Positions 1-9,173 of a DNA stretch of 64,000 nt are shown piece after piece. The notes beneath the pieces were generated by a model that saw only the letters and a program-made list of their open reading frames with translations, did not search any database and had not been told where the DNA came from. Source of the DNA: Bacillus massiliigorillae (GTDB lineage: Bacteria > Bacillota > Bacilli > Bacillales > DSM-1321). The position numbers were made by a program, and so were the translations under genes. Location of the stretch: contig NZ_HG428742.1 of NCBI RefSeq assembly GCF_000380245.2, positions 89,091 through 153,090 on the forward strand, read 5' to 3'. Position 1 is the first letter of the stretch. Each line of letters begins with the position of its first letter.

Positions 1-43
1 AAGTAGTTTAGACGACTTGCCTTCCTTTTTAAGTTCTCTTTTG

Positions 44-619
44 TTATTCTCTTCCTTCTACTATTTCATCAACTAGTTTTTCCGCAGTTCTCCTATATAA
101 ATTACTTATATTCACAAGCGACGATATAAGTAAAACTTTCTCTAAATATTCCTTACTATCATCATCAACATGCATTACTTCTTCTTTCACATCATTCATT
201 CGCTCTTCAATATCTACTGTAAACTTTTCCATATTCTCTTCACTTAAATGCAAATAGCTCTTATAGAAATCATTCATACTAAAATTCTCTTCTGTAACTT
301 TCTTATTTATGCCTTCAAGTGTTTCTTTAATATCTTTAATCGTTAAAGCTCCTTTTAGCTGATAAATAAGACTAATTAATATAAGGTGTTCCTTCGAATA
401 TTTCTTATTCTTAATTGGAAAGAATAGTTTTCCTTTTGCGTAATTATTAATCATCGTTTTCGTTAAAACTTTTTCATCATCATTTCTTTTTGCTTCACTA
501 TATTTGTTCTCAAACATTTGAATAACTTGATCCATATATAAATCAATACCTGGAATATCTTCTAGCGTTATATTTTTTTCACGTTCTAGCTTTTCAAGAA
601 AAGAATGTAATTTCTCCAC
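44..619 (-). CDS. DUF1836 family protein
   Basis: A 191-residue soluble protein with the features of the DUF1836 family, which is thought to carry an N-terminal MerR-like helix-turn-helix. The N-terminal half has the recognisable run around residues 50-75 (KTMINNYAKGKLFFP, then a YSKEHLILISLIYQLKG segment) typical of that family. The C-terminal half is helical and acidic. The likely start is a GTG behind a weak AGGTTTG box. It is divergent from the hemolysin III gene, so the two may share a control region. Function is unknown; a DNA-binding role is inferred from the family only. Confidence 0.7.
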   Translation of the reverse strand: MEKLHSFLEKLEREKNITLEDIPGIDLYMDQVIQMFENKYSEAKRNDDEKVLTKTMINNYAKGKLFFPIKNKKYSKEHLILISLIYQLKGALTIKDIKETLEGINKKVTEENFSMNDFYKSYLHLSEENMEKFTVDIEERMNDVKEEVMHVDDDSKEYLEKVLLISSLVNISNLYRRTAEKLVDEIVEGRE

Positions 620-761
620 AATTCAAACCTCATTTTCACTATTAATTACTATCTATATTATCTTGAACACTTTTAAAAGTAAATGTTGACTACATAACGA
701 TACACGTATATCATTATATGTAGTTACAATAACTACATACCGAAACGTAAGGAGATAAATT

Positions 762-1409
762 ATGAATACTTATATTAGAGAACCCATCAATGGACTAACA
801 CATTTAGCAGGTGCTTTGCTTTCTTTTATTGGATTAATAGCGATGATTATGAAAGTATCTAGCTCTCAGTCATCAACCATCCAAATTACTGCAGTTATCA
901 TCTTTGGTATTAGCATGATTCTTCTTTATTCAGCTTCAGCTACATACCATATGGTCATTGCGAAAGAAAAGGTCATCGCTTTCTTGAGAAGAATCGATCA
1001 TTCTATGATTTTTGTATTAATTGCTGGATCATACACACCCTTCTGCCTAATTAGTTTAAATGATATGACAGGATGGACATTGTTCACCATTGTTAGTTCA
1101 ATTGCTGTATTAGGGATTGTCTTTAAGTTAGTTTGGTTTACTTGTCCAAGATGGTTATCTACTGCACTTTATATAGGTATGGGCTGGATTATTATCTTTG
1201 CCGCTTCTCCTCTTTCAAACGTGCTAAGTATGAATGGTTTATATCTACTAATCTTAGGTGGATTATTATATACAATTGGTGGAATCATCTACGCTGTTAA
1301 ACCTAAATGGTTAACATTTAAATATATGGGCTTTCATGAAATTTTTCATATTTTCATTATGCTAGGAAGCTTAGCTCACTTTTTATGTGTGTATCTATAC
1401 GTCCTATAA
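762..1409 (+). CDS. Hemolysin III / PAQR-family membrane protein
   Basis: A 215-residue integral membrane protein with about seven hydrophobic segments, the size and topology of the hemolysin III (YplQ-like, PAQR superfamily) group. Diagnostic pieces are the N-terminal EPINGLTHLAGA with its conserved His, SASATYHM at about residues 56-63, RRIDHSMIFVLIAGSYTPF at about 77-95, and a C-terminal GFHEIFHIFIMLGSLAHF that supplies further membrane-embedded His residues. In this superfamily these residues form a metal site suggestive of a hydrolase, but bacterial substrates are not established and the hemolysin name is historical. A strong AAGGAG box precedes the ATG. The DegV gene follows after 49 bases and is probably co-transcribed. 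Confidence 0.9.
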   Translation: MNTYIREPINGLTHLAGALLSFIGLIAMIMKVSSSQSSTIQITAVIIFGISMILLYSASATYHMVIAKEKVIAFLRRIDHSMIFVLIAGSYTPFCLISLNDMTGWTLFTIVSSIAVLGIVFKLVWFTCPRWLSTALYIGMGWIIIFAASPLSNVLSMNGLYLLILGGLLYTIGGIIYAVKPKWLTFKYMGFHEIFHIFIMLGSLAHFLCVYLYVL

Positions 1410-1458
1410 ACGAAAATAATACAATCTTCACATCAATGATTTACTGGAGGAACTGGAA

Positions 1459-2307
1459 ATGAATAAACCGAAAGTAGCTTGGATTACGGATAGTACAAGC
1501 TCATTAAATAAGGAATTAATTGAGAAATACAATATACATGTTGTCCCATTAAACGTTGTGATTAATGGAGTTTCATTCAAGGAAACAGTCGATATGACAG
1601 AAGAAGAGCTTTATATTCGCATGAAAACTGAAGAAGGTTCCTTTCAAACGTCCCAACCATCAGTTGGTGAATTCGTAAACTTGTATGAAAAGCTAAAAGA
1701 AGACTACGATTATGGTATTGCTATTCATGCTTCTAGTAAACTATCAGGCACATATAATACATCATTGATGGCAGCAGAAATGGCCGGCTTCCCGCTTTAC
1801 GGTATTGATTCAGAAACAGGCTCATTCGGTCTTGGACAACTCATCCAAAAAGGTATCAAACTACATGAGCAAGGATTTCTTGCAGAAGAAATTGTATTGC
1901 AATTAAACAAGCTAAAAAAGAATACACGCATATTCTTAATCCCTGCTAATCTAGAGCAGCTTCATAAAAGTGGCCGAGTATCAGGAAGCCAAAAATTACT
2001 CGCATGTCTATTTAACATCAAACCGATTTTAGCTATTGAAGATGGTAAAGCAACTATTAAAGATAAAGTAAGAAGCCATAAAAAGGCTCATACATGGGTC
2101 ATTAATCAATTAAAGGAAGACTTGAAGAATCATAGCATCCATACAGTTGCTATCCTTCATGCAAATGATTTCGAGAAAGCTATCGAGCTAGAACAATTAG
2201 TTAAAGATGAACTACCAGAAATGGAAACAGTCACGCTCATGCTTATATCTGTAGCTGGTGTGCATACAGGGGTTAGTACTGTGGGGCTTTCTTGGGTTTG
2301 TGAGTGA
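1459..2307 (+). CDS. DegV family fatty-acid-binding protein
   Basis: A 282-residue cytosolic protein of the DegV/FakB type. These proteins bind a single fatty acid and, with a FakA kinase, present it for phosphorylation. Visible signatures are the N-terminal AWITDSTSSL (the DST motif that contacts the carboxylate), HVVPLNVVING, TSQPSVGEF near residue 75, HASSKLSGTY around 98, and the C-terminal HTG loop (GVHTGVSTVGL). No fakA is present in the window, so the kinase partner would be encoded elsewhere. The start is supported by GGAGGAACTGGAA just upstream. The C-terminus ends shortly after the HTG loop, as is usual. Confidence 0.9.
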   Translation: MNKPKVAWITDSTSSLNKELIEKYNIHVVPLNVVINGVSFKETVDMTEEELYIRMKTEEGSFQTSQPSVGEFVNLYEKLKEDYDYGIAIHASSKLSGTYNTSLMAAEMAGFPLYGIDSETGSFGLGQLIQKGIKLHEQGFLAEEIVLQLNKLKKNTRIFLIPANLEQLHKSGRVSGSQKLLACLFNIKPILAIEDGKATIKDKVRSHKKAHTWVINQLKEDLKNHSIHTVAILHANDFEKAIELEQLVKDELPEMETVTLMLISVAGVHTGVSTVGLSWVCE

Positions 2308-2326
2308 GGAAGACATGCATAGAAAT

Positions 2327-2359
2327 AAACCAGTATCTTTTTCAAGATACTGGTTTTTT
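2327..2359 (+). terminator. Intrinsic terminator after degV-like gene
   Basis: A perfect 13-bp inverted repeat (AAACCAGTATCTT with AAGATACTGGTTT) around a 4-base loop, followed by a T run on the plus strand. It sits 20 bases after the DegV stop codon and separates it from the convergent TetR gene. It also has A residues on its left side, so it may stop transcription from both directions. Confidence 0.9.
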
Positions 2360-2370
2360 CAAACGAATTT

Positions 2371-2967
2371 TTATTCCACAATAAACATCTTAATCAACAT
2401 CTCAAAAGAATAGATTAGCATTGTATTTACATCAAATTCATAATCTGTCATCTCTGTTTCAAAAGCTTGGTTAATAACAGACGTTAAAATAAAAATTAAT
2501 AACTCTACAGTTTGTTTTTCATCAATAGGTGAAGGCGTACTAGGCATCGTTGGACATTTTGCGATAAACACACCCTTTTCTACACCTTCACGATAAATTT
2601 GCCTTACATAATCTCTTCTATTCTCACTAAATGCTCTGAACTTCTCCCAATCTTCAGGAAAAAATCTCTTCAATTCATTCAAATATTTTTTTCGGAGCAT
2701 CCTTATATTATATAGAAAGAAAACGGCACGTAGCTTCTCAACATAATCTTCTTTTTGATCAATAATTGTTTTCATTTCTTCTAAATCTGCAGCAATGATT
2801 GAGTCACAAATAGAACTAATTAATTCATCTTTATTTTTAAAATGAAGATAGATTGTTTTTTTACTTATTCGTAAATTTTGTGCTAATTCATCCATCTTAA
2901 ATTTACGAAAGCCATAAACTTCGATGAGTTTTTTTCCTTCTTCAATAATACGCTGTTCAGTACTCAT
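2371..2967 (-). CDS. TetR/AcrR-family transcriptional regulator
   Basis: A 198-residue TetR-type repressor. The N-terminal helix-turn-helix is clear at residues 5-50: IIEEGKKLIEVYGFRKFKMDELAQNL, then RISKKTIYLHFKNKDELI, where the KKTIYLHFKNKDEL piece is the classic TetR recognition helix. The remaining roughly 145 residues form a divergent helical ligand domain with a hydrophobic dimerisation tail. The nearest genes on its strand are the MFS transporters upstream (3.2-5.9 kb), so control of an efflux or uptake gene is possible but not shown. The ATG is preceded by a GGAGGA-type box. Confidence 0.9.
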   Translation of the reverse strand: MSTEQRIIEEGKKLIEVYGFRKFKMDELAQNLRISKKTIYLHFKNKDELISSICDSIIAADLEEMKTIIDQKEDYVEKLRAVFFLYNIRMLRKKYLNELKRFFPEDWEKFRAFSENRRDYVRQIYREGVEKGVFIAKCPTMPSTPSPIDEKQTVELLIFILTSVINQAFETEMTDYEFDVNTMLIYSFEMLIKMFIVE

Positions 2968-3170
2968 AATAAGTCCTCCGTTAAAATGGTAATATACATT
3001 TTTGCCTTCTCTATAACAAGCTATTACATATATTTTGGATTAATAAGCTATCTAAATGTTCTTGTACTTATATTTTATTATATCGTTCTTTTCAAATATA
3101 GAAGTATCCTTGTCTACTTTAGCAAACTTTACAAACTCTATTTTTTTAATAAGATATAACCTTATAAAAA

Positions 3171-3209
3171 AAAACTGACTCTTTTCAAACAATAATAGAG
3201 ACAGTTTTT
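3171..3209 (-). terminator. Terminator after ACS-type MFS gene
   Basis: AAAACTGACTCT pairs with AGAGACAGTTTT (one mismatch) and the minus-strand end runs into a long stretch of T. It lies 18 bases beyond the minus-strand MFS stop codon. Confidence 0.7.
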
Positions 3210-3226
3210 AGATTATAAGGATACAT

Positions 3227-4429
3227 TCATGTATCCGCAATATGTTTATTTTTTATAAAAATCGGCATGAAACTAGCGACTAATAAGCAAATGCTCATGG
3301 CTATATATCCTGTAGTAAAAAAGCCTCCAGATGCCGTTACTAAATTACCAATTAGTATTGGTGCAATAATTCCACCAATAAATGCTCCAATATTAATAAC
3401 TGAGAACGAGGATCCTATGATTTTTTTTGAAACTAATTTGTAAGGTAGAATCATATAGGCTGTAAAAGCAAACATGAGTAAAATTGTTATGAAATATAAC
3501 AATGCAATTGTAATAATTAAATTCGTAGAATAGATGAATAAAATTAAGCTAGTAGCAGCTATTACACAAGAAAGTGAAATAAACAACTTTTCCTTATTCT
3601 TGAACAATTTAACAATCAATATCCCCGCTCCCATCGTTGCAAAAGCCATAACAACCGCATTAATCGTTAATATATAACCAATATGTGTATTATTAGTCAT
3701 ATGAAAATTTGCCTTTAATACAGAGGGTAACCAAGATAAAATCCCAGCAGCAACTAAGTTGGTAAACAACATACCAATTGCTATTAGAAGAACATTTTTA
3801 TCTTTCCAAGCATCCAATAGTGAAATCTTCTCTACTTTTTGTTCTGTATGATGTACTTCTTTCTTTTCTTTCACAAACAGAAACATCATAAGTATTACTA
3901 TGATGTATAAAATTGCTATCAGCCAATAAGCTGCTCGCCAATTAATATTTATTAATTGAATTCCAATTGTATACGCTAGAACGCCACCAATTCCAGTTGT
4001 AGCAAGCACCTTTGATTGTATAGATGCACATTGCCCCCCTACGAAGTTATTACTAATAATTTTTGGTGTACCACTTGTGTAACTTGCATGTCCCACACCA
4101 ACTCCCATTCTCATTAGTGCTAACAAAACAAGTGAACTAGAAAAGCTAAAGAATAAGGTAAATAAGGTAACGACTAAAAGCGATATAAGCACAAATTTCC
4201 GATAACCGAATCGATCTACAAGCCAACCTCCCGGAAGAGTAATCAACGTAAACCCTACATAATATATACTAAAAATAATTCCAGTTTGATTAGGTAGCCA
4301 ATTAAACTGCTCCCCTAGCACTAACGCTGTCATAGAAATCATGTTTTTATCCATACATACGACTGTTCCCATTAAAAATACCGTGGCCACGATTTTCCAT
4401 TGTTCTTTCGTGAGTTTCATCATACACAC
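3227..4429 (-). CDS. MFS transporter (anion:cation symporter type)
   Basis: A 400-residue, 12-segment major facilitator protein. The motif A loop between helices 2 and 3 is GGWLVDRFGYRK (residues 67-78). The helix 4-5 region (RMGVGVGHASYTSG) and the central charged loop KEKKEVHHTEQKVEK near residues 188-202 fit the anion:cation symporter (ACS) branch, whose members take up organic acids such as hexuronates or aromatic acids. The substrate cannot be read from sequence. It stands alone between terminators: its own downstream and the OFA transporter terminator upstream. The start may be the third or fourth residue (MCMMKLT), because the SD-like AGAGGTG sits close to the first ATG. Confidence 0.85.
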   Translation of the reverse strand: MCMMKLTKEQWKIVATVFLMGTVVCMDKNMISMTALVLGEQFNWLPNQTGIIFSIYYVGFTLITLPGGWLVDRFGYRKFVLISLLVVTLFTLFFSFSSSLVLLALMRMGVGVGHASYTSGTPKIISNNFVGGQCASIQSKVLATTGIGGVLAYTIGIQLININWRAAYWLIAILYIIVILMMFLFVKEKKEVHHTEQKVEKISLLDAWKDKNVLLIAIGMLFTNLVAAGILSWLPSVLKANFHMTNNTHIGYILTINAVVMAFATMGAGILIVKLFKNKEKLFISLSCVIAATSLILFIYSTNLIITIALLYFITILLMFAFTAYMILPYKLVSKKIIGSSFSVINIGAFIGGIIAPILIGNLVTASGGFFTTGYIAMSICLLVASFMPIFIKNKHIADT

Positions 4430-4480
4430 CTCTTTATATTGAAACTTCTATTCAATATACAATTCTTTTCCCTATTCATA

Positions 4481-4526
4481 AAAAAAGCTAACTACAACTA
4501 ATCATTGATTAATCGCAGTTAGCTTT
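4481..4526 (-). terminator. Terminator after OFA-type MFS gene
   Basis: AAAGCTAACT and AGTTAGCTTT form a perfect 10-bp stem with a 24-base loop that can itself partly pair. The minus-strand product ends in a T7 tract. It lies about 105 bases downstream of the OFA-type MFS stop codon on the minus strand and isolates that gene from the next MFS gene. Confidence 0.8.
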
Positions 4527-4630
4527 ACTTGTATAAGATCATTTGTAAATCCATGATGATGCTCTTGTTGATTATATTCCTTAACAAAATGATCCTAAAA
4601 GTTTATGTTATCTCCTAATGTCCCCTTCAA

Positions 4631-5896
4631 TTAATGACTATTTTGAGTAGCAGCCGGAACTGCTTTCATAGCTTGTTTTGGTTTCATCTTAACAGCTAGT
4701 AAATATAAGCTAAAGCTTACAACAGAAAGTACAACTAACACATTTAGAACTAATCCATATGAGTGATTAATACCATAAACCACTCCTCCAAAGATTGGTG
4801 CTAATGCTGTTCCGCCAGAAGAGAATAGAGAAACTGTACCAAAGATAGAGCTAAAGTCTTTTTCACCAAATAAATAAGCTGTAAGGTAAGATGGAGCGAT
4901 TGTAAGTGCTGTTGCTCCTAAACCTGTGAAGGTTGCATAAAGAAAACCAGGAATTGCAGCATCAGCATTTTTTAGGAATATAAAGCTTAAGATATTCCCT
5001 ACACCAAGAATAAGTATCATAATACTAACGCCTAATTTATCAAACATTCTACCAACTAGGAGTTTACCAATAATAACCATAGCTGAACCTAGAGACAATA
5101 GAAACGCCGCTCTTTGAGTAGTAGCACCGATATCTGTTAAAAACGGAGCTAAGTTAATAATCATTGTATTTACAACAATACCAGTTACAACGATTGCTAA
5201 GCATAGAACCCAGAATGATGGTGTTTTTAAAACATCCTTTTGATTCATCCCTGCTAAAACCGGTTTCTTAGCATTTACAACAGGTGCGTCTCCAAGTGGT
5301 GTTAAACCTTTATCAGATGGATGGAATCGAATAACAAATGCAGTAAGTGGAACAATTGTAACGATAATCACAATCCCAATAATTAAATACGTTGTTCTCC
5401 AACCAAATGCACTTAACACAGAATTGATTACTGGACTTAGGATAATACCACCAAATCCACTACCAGATAAAGCAATACCTAAAGCTAATCCACGTTTCTC
5501 ATTAAACCAGTTAGTAATCAAAACGGAGGAAGGAACAACAGATCCTGCTACAAGTGCAATACCTTGAATTATTGCTAATGCATAAAAGACATAGATATTT
5601 GTAGCGAATGAAAAACCGATAAATGATAATGCACCAAGAATTGTACATACAGTCATATGAACCCTTACATCAATTTTTTTCAGCATTTTGCCACCAAATG
5701 GACCTGCTACCATACCGACCAAAGTTACAATTGTAAAATACAATGTAAATTGCGATCTACTAACTCCGAGTTCTTGTGAAACTGGATCAGTAAAGAAAGA
5801 GATTAAGTTAACAATTGGTGTAAATAGAAAAGTCATAGACATAAAGGCCGTTAATACAATCCACCATCCATAAAATATCTTTCTATCTTTAGCCAT
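4631..5896 (-). CDS. MFS transporter, OFA (oxalate/formate-antiporter-like) family
   Basis: A 421-residue, 12-segment MFS protein. The N-terminus (FYGWWIVLTAF) and first loop (SFFTDPVSQELGVSRSQF) are typical of the OFA/monocarboxylate group, followed by a motif-A-like GPFGGKMLKKIDVR. A central hydrophilic loop falls at about residues 195-215. Substrates in this family are small mono- or dicarboxylates; which one is transported here is unknown. I start it at the second ATG (MAKDRK), because AAGGATGG is well spaced for it, whereas the upstream ATG overlaps that box. It follows the two M20 amidohydrolases on the same strand, so import of the substrate, or export of a product, of those enzymes is a reasonable inference. 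Confidence 0.85.
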   Translation of the reverse strand: MAKDRKIFYGWWIVLTAFMSMTFLFTPIVNLISFFTDPVSQELGVSRSQFTLYFTIVTLVGMVAGPFGGKMLKKIDVRVHMTVCTILGALSFIGFSFATNIYVFYALAIIQGIALVAGSVVPSSVLITNWFNEKRGLALGIALSGSGFGGIILSPVINSVLSAFGWRTTYLIIGIVIIVTIVPLTAFVIRFHPSDKGLTPLGDAPVVNAKKPVLAGMNQKDVLKTPSFWVLCLAIVVTGIVVNTMIINLAPFLTDIGATTQRAAFLLSLGSAMVIIGKLLVGRMFDKLGVSIMILILGVGNILSFIFLKNADAAIPGFLYATFTGLGATALTIAPSYLTAYLFGEKDFSSIFGTVSLFSSGGTALAPIFGGVVYGINHSYGLVLNVLVVLSVVSFSLYLLAVKMKPKQAMKAVPAATQNSH

Positions 5897-5983
5897 TTTA
5901 AACACCATCCTTATCTTTTAGAAAACATGTATAATTTCATTCATCTATAAACTTTAAAATCTAGTAAAACTCTTTTTTTACGT

Positions 5984-6016
5984 TCTCTCTTGTTTTATTA
6001 ATCAAAACAAGAGAGA
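5984..6016. repeat. 13-bp perfect inverted repeat between M20 gene and MFS gene
   Basis: TCTCTCTTGTTTT and AAAACAAGAGAGA form a perfect 13-bp stem with a 7-base loop in the 182-base gap between the downstream M20 gene and the OFA transporter. There is no T tract on either side, so it looks less like a terminator than an mRNA processing or stabilising stem. That role is inference. Confidence 0.6.
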
Positions 6017-6078
6017 GATTTATATAAAAAGCAAAGGGAGGAACATTAATAATTATGAATATTCGCAATTTGGTAAGT

Positions 6079-7251
6079 TTATTGTTTACCTAACAAATCA
6101 AGAATTAGCTGGACTTCAACTTTCGTTCCATTCACCATAGATTCTTCTAAAATTTTAAATTTTGGATGATGGTTCATGAAACCACAACCTTCTTCATCTA
6201 GTCCGCCACCTAGAAACATATAGCAACCTGGAATGACTTTTGTATAAGCTGAGAAATCTTCACTTGCCATCAACATTGGTGAATCATATACTAACTCTTC
6301 ACCAAGTGCTTTAATTGCTGATGCTTTAGCAAGTTGAGCAAGTTCAGGTGTATTATATAAAGCTGAATAACCACGAATATAATCAAGTTCATATGTTGCA
6401 CCGTAAGTTGAAGCAACTTGATCAATAATTTTTTTCACTCGTTCTTCCATTAAATCACGCACTTCTTCAGATGTTGTTCGAATTGAACAGCTTAGACTAG
6501 CTGTATCTGCAATAATATTTGCTGCTTGTCCACTATGAAACTCCCCGATACTTAACGCTGCCATTTCACTTGGCTTTACATTTCGCGATACAATTGTTTG
6601 TAATGCCATGACCATTTGACTACCAACAACAATTGGATCAATTGACAGCTCTGGTGTTGAAGCATGTGAGCCTTTACCTTGAATTTTCAAGAAGAAGCCA
6701 TCGGCTGCTGTTGTCGCATAACCAGTCGTTACAACACCAAGTGAACCTGCAACTAATTTAGGTAAAATATGAATGCCGTAGATTTGATCGACATCTTTTA
6801 AAACGCCTGCATCAACAAGCTCTTGAGCTCCACCTGGTACTTGTTCCTCAGCATGTTGAAAAATAAATTTCACTGTTCCAGCGAGCTTATCTTTCATTTC
6901 AGAGAGAACCTTTGCTGCTCCAAGCAACATCGCAACATGGGTATCATGACCACAAGCGTGCATAACATTATCTTTCGTTGACTTAAACTCGACATCTGAT
7001 TCTTCTTGAATTGGTAAGGCATCCATATCCGCGCGAAGAGCAATTGTTTTACCTTCTCCAGCTCCTCCAACCAATGTAGCTACAACACTTGTCGCAGTAG
7101 GTCTTGCCAATTCTAAATTTGGAAATGTTAATAACGTATCATAAATGTATTGAGATGTTTCAAATTCTTTAAAGGACAATTCTGGATTACGATGTAGATG
7201 TCTTCTCCATTCAACAATTTTTTCTGTTGGAATTTGTTCGAACCAATCCAT
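6079..7251 (-). CDS. M20 family amidohydrolase (copy 2 of a tandem pair)
   Basis: A 390-residue zinc-dependent amidohydrolase of the M20D group (aminoacylase/IAA-amino acid hydrolase type), acting on N-acyl amino acids or related amides. Metal-site motifs are ADMDALP near residue 75, ACGHDTH at about 98-104, FQHAEE at about 133-138 with the general-base Glu, GIHILP near 160, and C-terminal ASEDFS and HHPKF. The lid domain motif GKGSHASTPELSIDP is present. The start is the ATG of MDWFEQ, which has an AAAGGAG box 9 bases away and matches the length of its neighbour. It is about 80% identical to the upstream gene by eye, with equal length, so this is a recent tandem duplication. Substrate is unknown. 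Confidence 0.9.
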   Translation of the reverse strand: MDWFEQIPTEKIVEWRRHLHRNPELSFKEFETSQYIYDTLLTFPNLELARPTATSVVATLVGGAGEGKTIALRADMDALPIQEESDVEFKSTKDNVMHACGHDTHVAMLLGAAKVLSEMKDKLAGTVKFIFQHAEEQVPGGAQELVDAGVLKDVDQIYGIHILPKLVAGSLGVVTTGYATTAADGFFLKIQGKGSHASTPELSIDPIVVGSQMVMALQTIVSRNVKPSEMAALSIGEFHSGQAANIIADTASLSCSIRTTSEEVRDLMEERVKKIIDQVASTYGATYELDYIRGYSALYNTPELAQLAKASAIKALGEELVYDSPMLMASEDFSAYTKVIPGCYMFLGGGLDEEGCGFMNHHPKFKILEESMVNGTKVEVQLILDLLGKQ

Positions 7252-7354
7252 AAAGCATAATCTCCTTTCAACTAAATAGACATTAATACACACATGTTAT
7301 AAACTTCACAATCGACAACAACTATAATTCATAATAATATGAATATTAAGTTTA

Positions 7355-8527
7355 TTATTTCCCTAATAGATCGAGAATTACCTGAACTTCAACTTTCGTT
7401 CCATTAAACATGGATTCTTCCACTATTTTAAATTTAGGATGATGATTGAAGTAACCACATCCGTCTTCATCAGTACCGCCTCCAAGGAACATGAAGCAAC
7501 CAGGTCCTACTTTCGTATAAGCTGAGAAATCTTCACTACCCATCAACATTGGTGATTCATATACTAATTCTTCGCCTAATACTTTTGTCGCAGAAGCTAC
7601 CGCTTTTTGTGCTAACTCTGGTGTATTATAAAGCGCTGAATAACCACGTACATAATCTAATTCATATGTAGCTCCGTATGCAGCTGTTACATTTTCAATA
7701 ATTTCTTTAACTCTTTTCTCTACAAGATCACGTGCTTCTTCTGAAATAGTTCGAATAGAGCAACTTAATCTAGCTGTATCGGCAATAATATTAGCTGCTT
7801 GTCCACTATGGAATTCTCCAATACTTAAGGCGACCATTTCACTTGGTTTCACGTTTCGAGAAACAATTGTTTGTAATGCTAATACTAGCTGACTACCAAC
7901 TACAACTGGATCGATTGATAATTCAGGTGTTGAAGCATGAGACCCTTTACCTTGAATTTTTAAGAAAAATCCATCTGCAGCTGTTGTTGCATACCCAGTT
8001 GTTACCACTCCAAGTGAGCCTGCTTTCATTGTTGGAAAAATATGAATTCCGTATATTTCATCTACATCTTTTAGAACACCTGCATCAACGATTTCTTGAG
8101 CTCCACCAGGTACCATCTCCTCAGCATGTTGGAAAATAAATTTCACTTTACCTTTTATTTCATCCTTCATTTTTGAAAGGACTTTTGCAGCTCCTAGTAG
8201 CATTGCAACGTGTGTATCATGACCACATGCATGCATGATTCCATCTTTTGTAGATTTAAACTCGACATCCGCTTCCTCCATAATTGGTAGTGCATCCATA
8301 TCTCCACGTAGTGCAATAGTTTTACCTTCTCCAGCTCCACCCTCCAATATCGCTACAACACTTGTCTCTGTAGGACGAATAATTTCTAAATTAGGAAACG
8401 TTGATAATGTATCGTAAATGAATTGAGATGTTTCAAATTCTTTATAGGATAATTCAGGATTTTGATGTAAATGTCTTCTCCATTCAATTATCTTTTCAGT
8501 TGGGATCTGTTCTACCCAGCTAGTCAT
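7355..8527 (-). CDS. M20 family amidohydrolase (copy 1 of a tandem pair)
   Basis: A 390-residue M20D-type amidohydrolase with the same motifs as the following gene: RGDMDALP (an Ala-to-Gly change before the metal Asp), ACGHDTHVAMLL, FQHAEEMVPGG, GIHIFP, GSEDFSAYTK and NHHPKF. All the metal-binding and catalytic residues expected for the family are present in both copies, so neither looks decayed. The start codon has a GGGGGAAT box. As the first gene of the M20-M20-OFA transporter run, it probably shares a promoter with them. The differences cluster in the lid and in the residues flanking motifs (for example IFPTMKAG versus ILPKLVAG), which could alter substrate choice. Confidence 0.9.
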   Translation of the reverse strand: MTSWVEQIPTEKIIEWRRHLHQNPELSYKEFETSQFIYDTLSTFPNLEIIRPTETSVVAILEGGAGEGKTIALRGDMDALPIMEEADVEFKSTKDGIMHACGHDTHVAMLLGAAKVLSKMKDEIKGKVKFIFQHAEEMVPGGAQEIVDAGVLKDVDEIYGIHIFPTMKAGSLGVVTTGYATTAADGFFLKIQGKGSHASTPELSIDPVVVGSQLVLALQTIVSRNVKPSEMVALSIGEFHSGQAANIIADTARLSCSIRTISEEARDLVEKRVKEIIENVTAAYGATYELDYVRGYSALYNTPELAQKAVASATKVLGEELVYESPMLMGSEDFSAYTKVGPGCFMFLGGGTDEDGCGYFNHHPKFKIVEESMFNGTKVEVQVILDLLGK

Positions 8528-8793
8528 AATAAATTCCCCCTATGAAATGATATGAATACTGTATAATCTAAACTTTCCTTTTAGCAGGTACCGTTAAAAG
8601 TTTGTTTGTTTTTTTCTACAATCAAATAATATCACGAAACTAAAAAACTTACTATAGTTTCCTGGTGTCGTTTTTGTGAAAAAATTTAGATAATAGCATC
8701 AACTTTTTACTAATTGTTTAGGTTATCATTTGACTTTAAACTAGTTAACTTTTCTATCATCTAAACCGTAAAAACATACTAAACTTCACAACA
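8528..8793. other. Intergenic: upstream of the M20 pair
   Basis: AT-rich leader and promoter space for the first M20 gene. I see no coding potential and no convincing -35/-10 pair. It is followed at 8794-8851 by a hairpin that ends the small gene at 8897-9016. Confidence 0.5.
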
Positions 8794-8851
8794 AAAACAG
8801 CTTATACTCCGTAGGTTCGATGAAGAATCACTACAGAATATAAGCTGTTTT
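8794..8851 (-). terminator. Hairpin with conserved loop, terminator-like (copy A)
   Basis: AAAACAGCTTATA and TATAAGCTGTTTT pair around a second short stem (GTAG with CTAC). It follows the 39-codon gene on the minus strand and ends in a T-rich stretch. The loop on the minus strand (GTGATTC, 6 bases, GAACCTAC) closely matches the loop of the hairpin after eno at 10558-10623, which is more similarity than two unrelated terminators should show. Confidence 0.75.
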
Positions 8852-8896
8852 GAATAACTTATTTATAAAGAAGAGACTGCATCAGCCATCTTCTCT

Positions 8897-9016
8897 TTAT
8901 GATGATTTTTTATTTTTCATTATAATAGCAACAACGACAGGGATGATGGTTATTACACCAATAACTATGAGAACAACGCCTAATTTATTATTTGTACAAG
9001 ATGATTCATTATTCAT
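8897..9016 (-). CDS. Small single-pass membrane peptide (39 residues)
   Basis: A short open frame with a good GAGGGAGCG ribosome-binding site 6 to 10 bases before its ATG. The product is MNNESSCTNN, then one hydrophobic helix of about 20 residues from roughly position 12 to 32 (LGVVLIVIGVITIIPVVVA) and a basic tail KNKKSS. It is followed by a hairpin terminator, which supports a real transcription unit. No family is recognised. The charge pattern (neutral outside, positive tail) predicts N-out/C-in insertion. Such peptides often act as regulators of membrane enzymes or as stress peptides, but nothing here shows which. Confidence 0.6.
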   Translation of the reverse strand: MNNESSCTNNKLGVVLIVIGVITIIPVVVAIIMKNKKSS

Positions 9017-9173
9017 TTCTATCGCTCCCTCTTCATTTACTAGTAACTTCCTTCAAACACTTTATAAACCTATTTTACTACTTCATATCGAGGAAAAACG
9101 AAATATATCTATTATTCACAATATATTAGAAATAATTTTACACTTCGAACAAAATGCTAAAATGTTTAAACAC

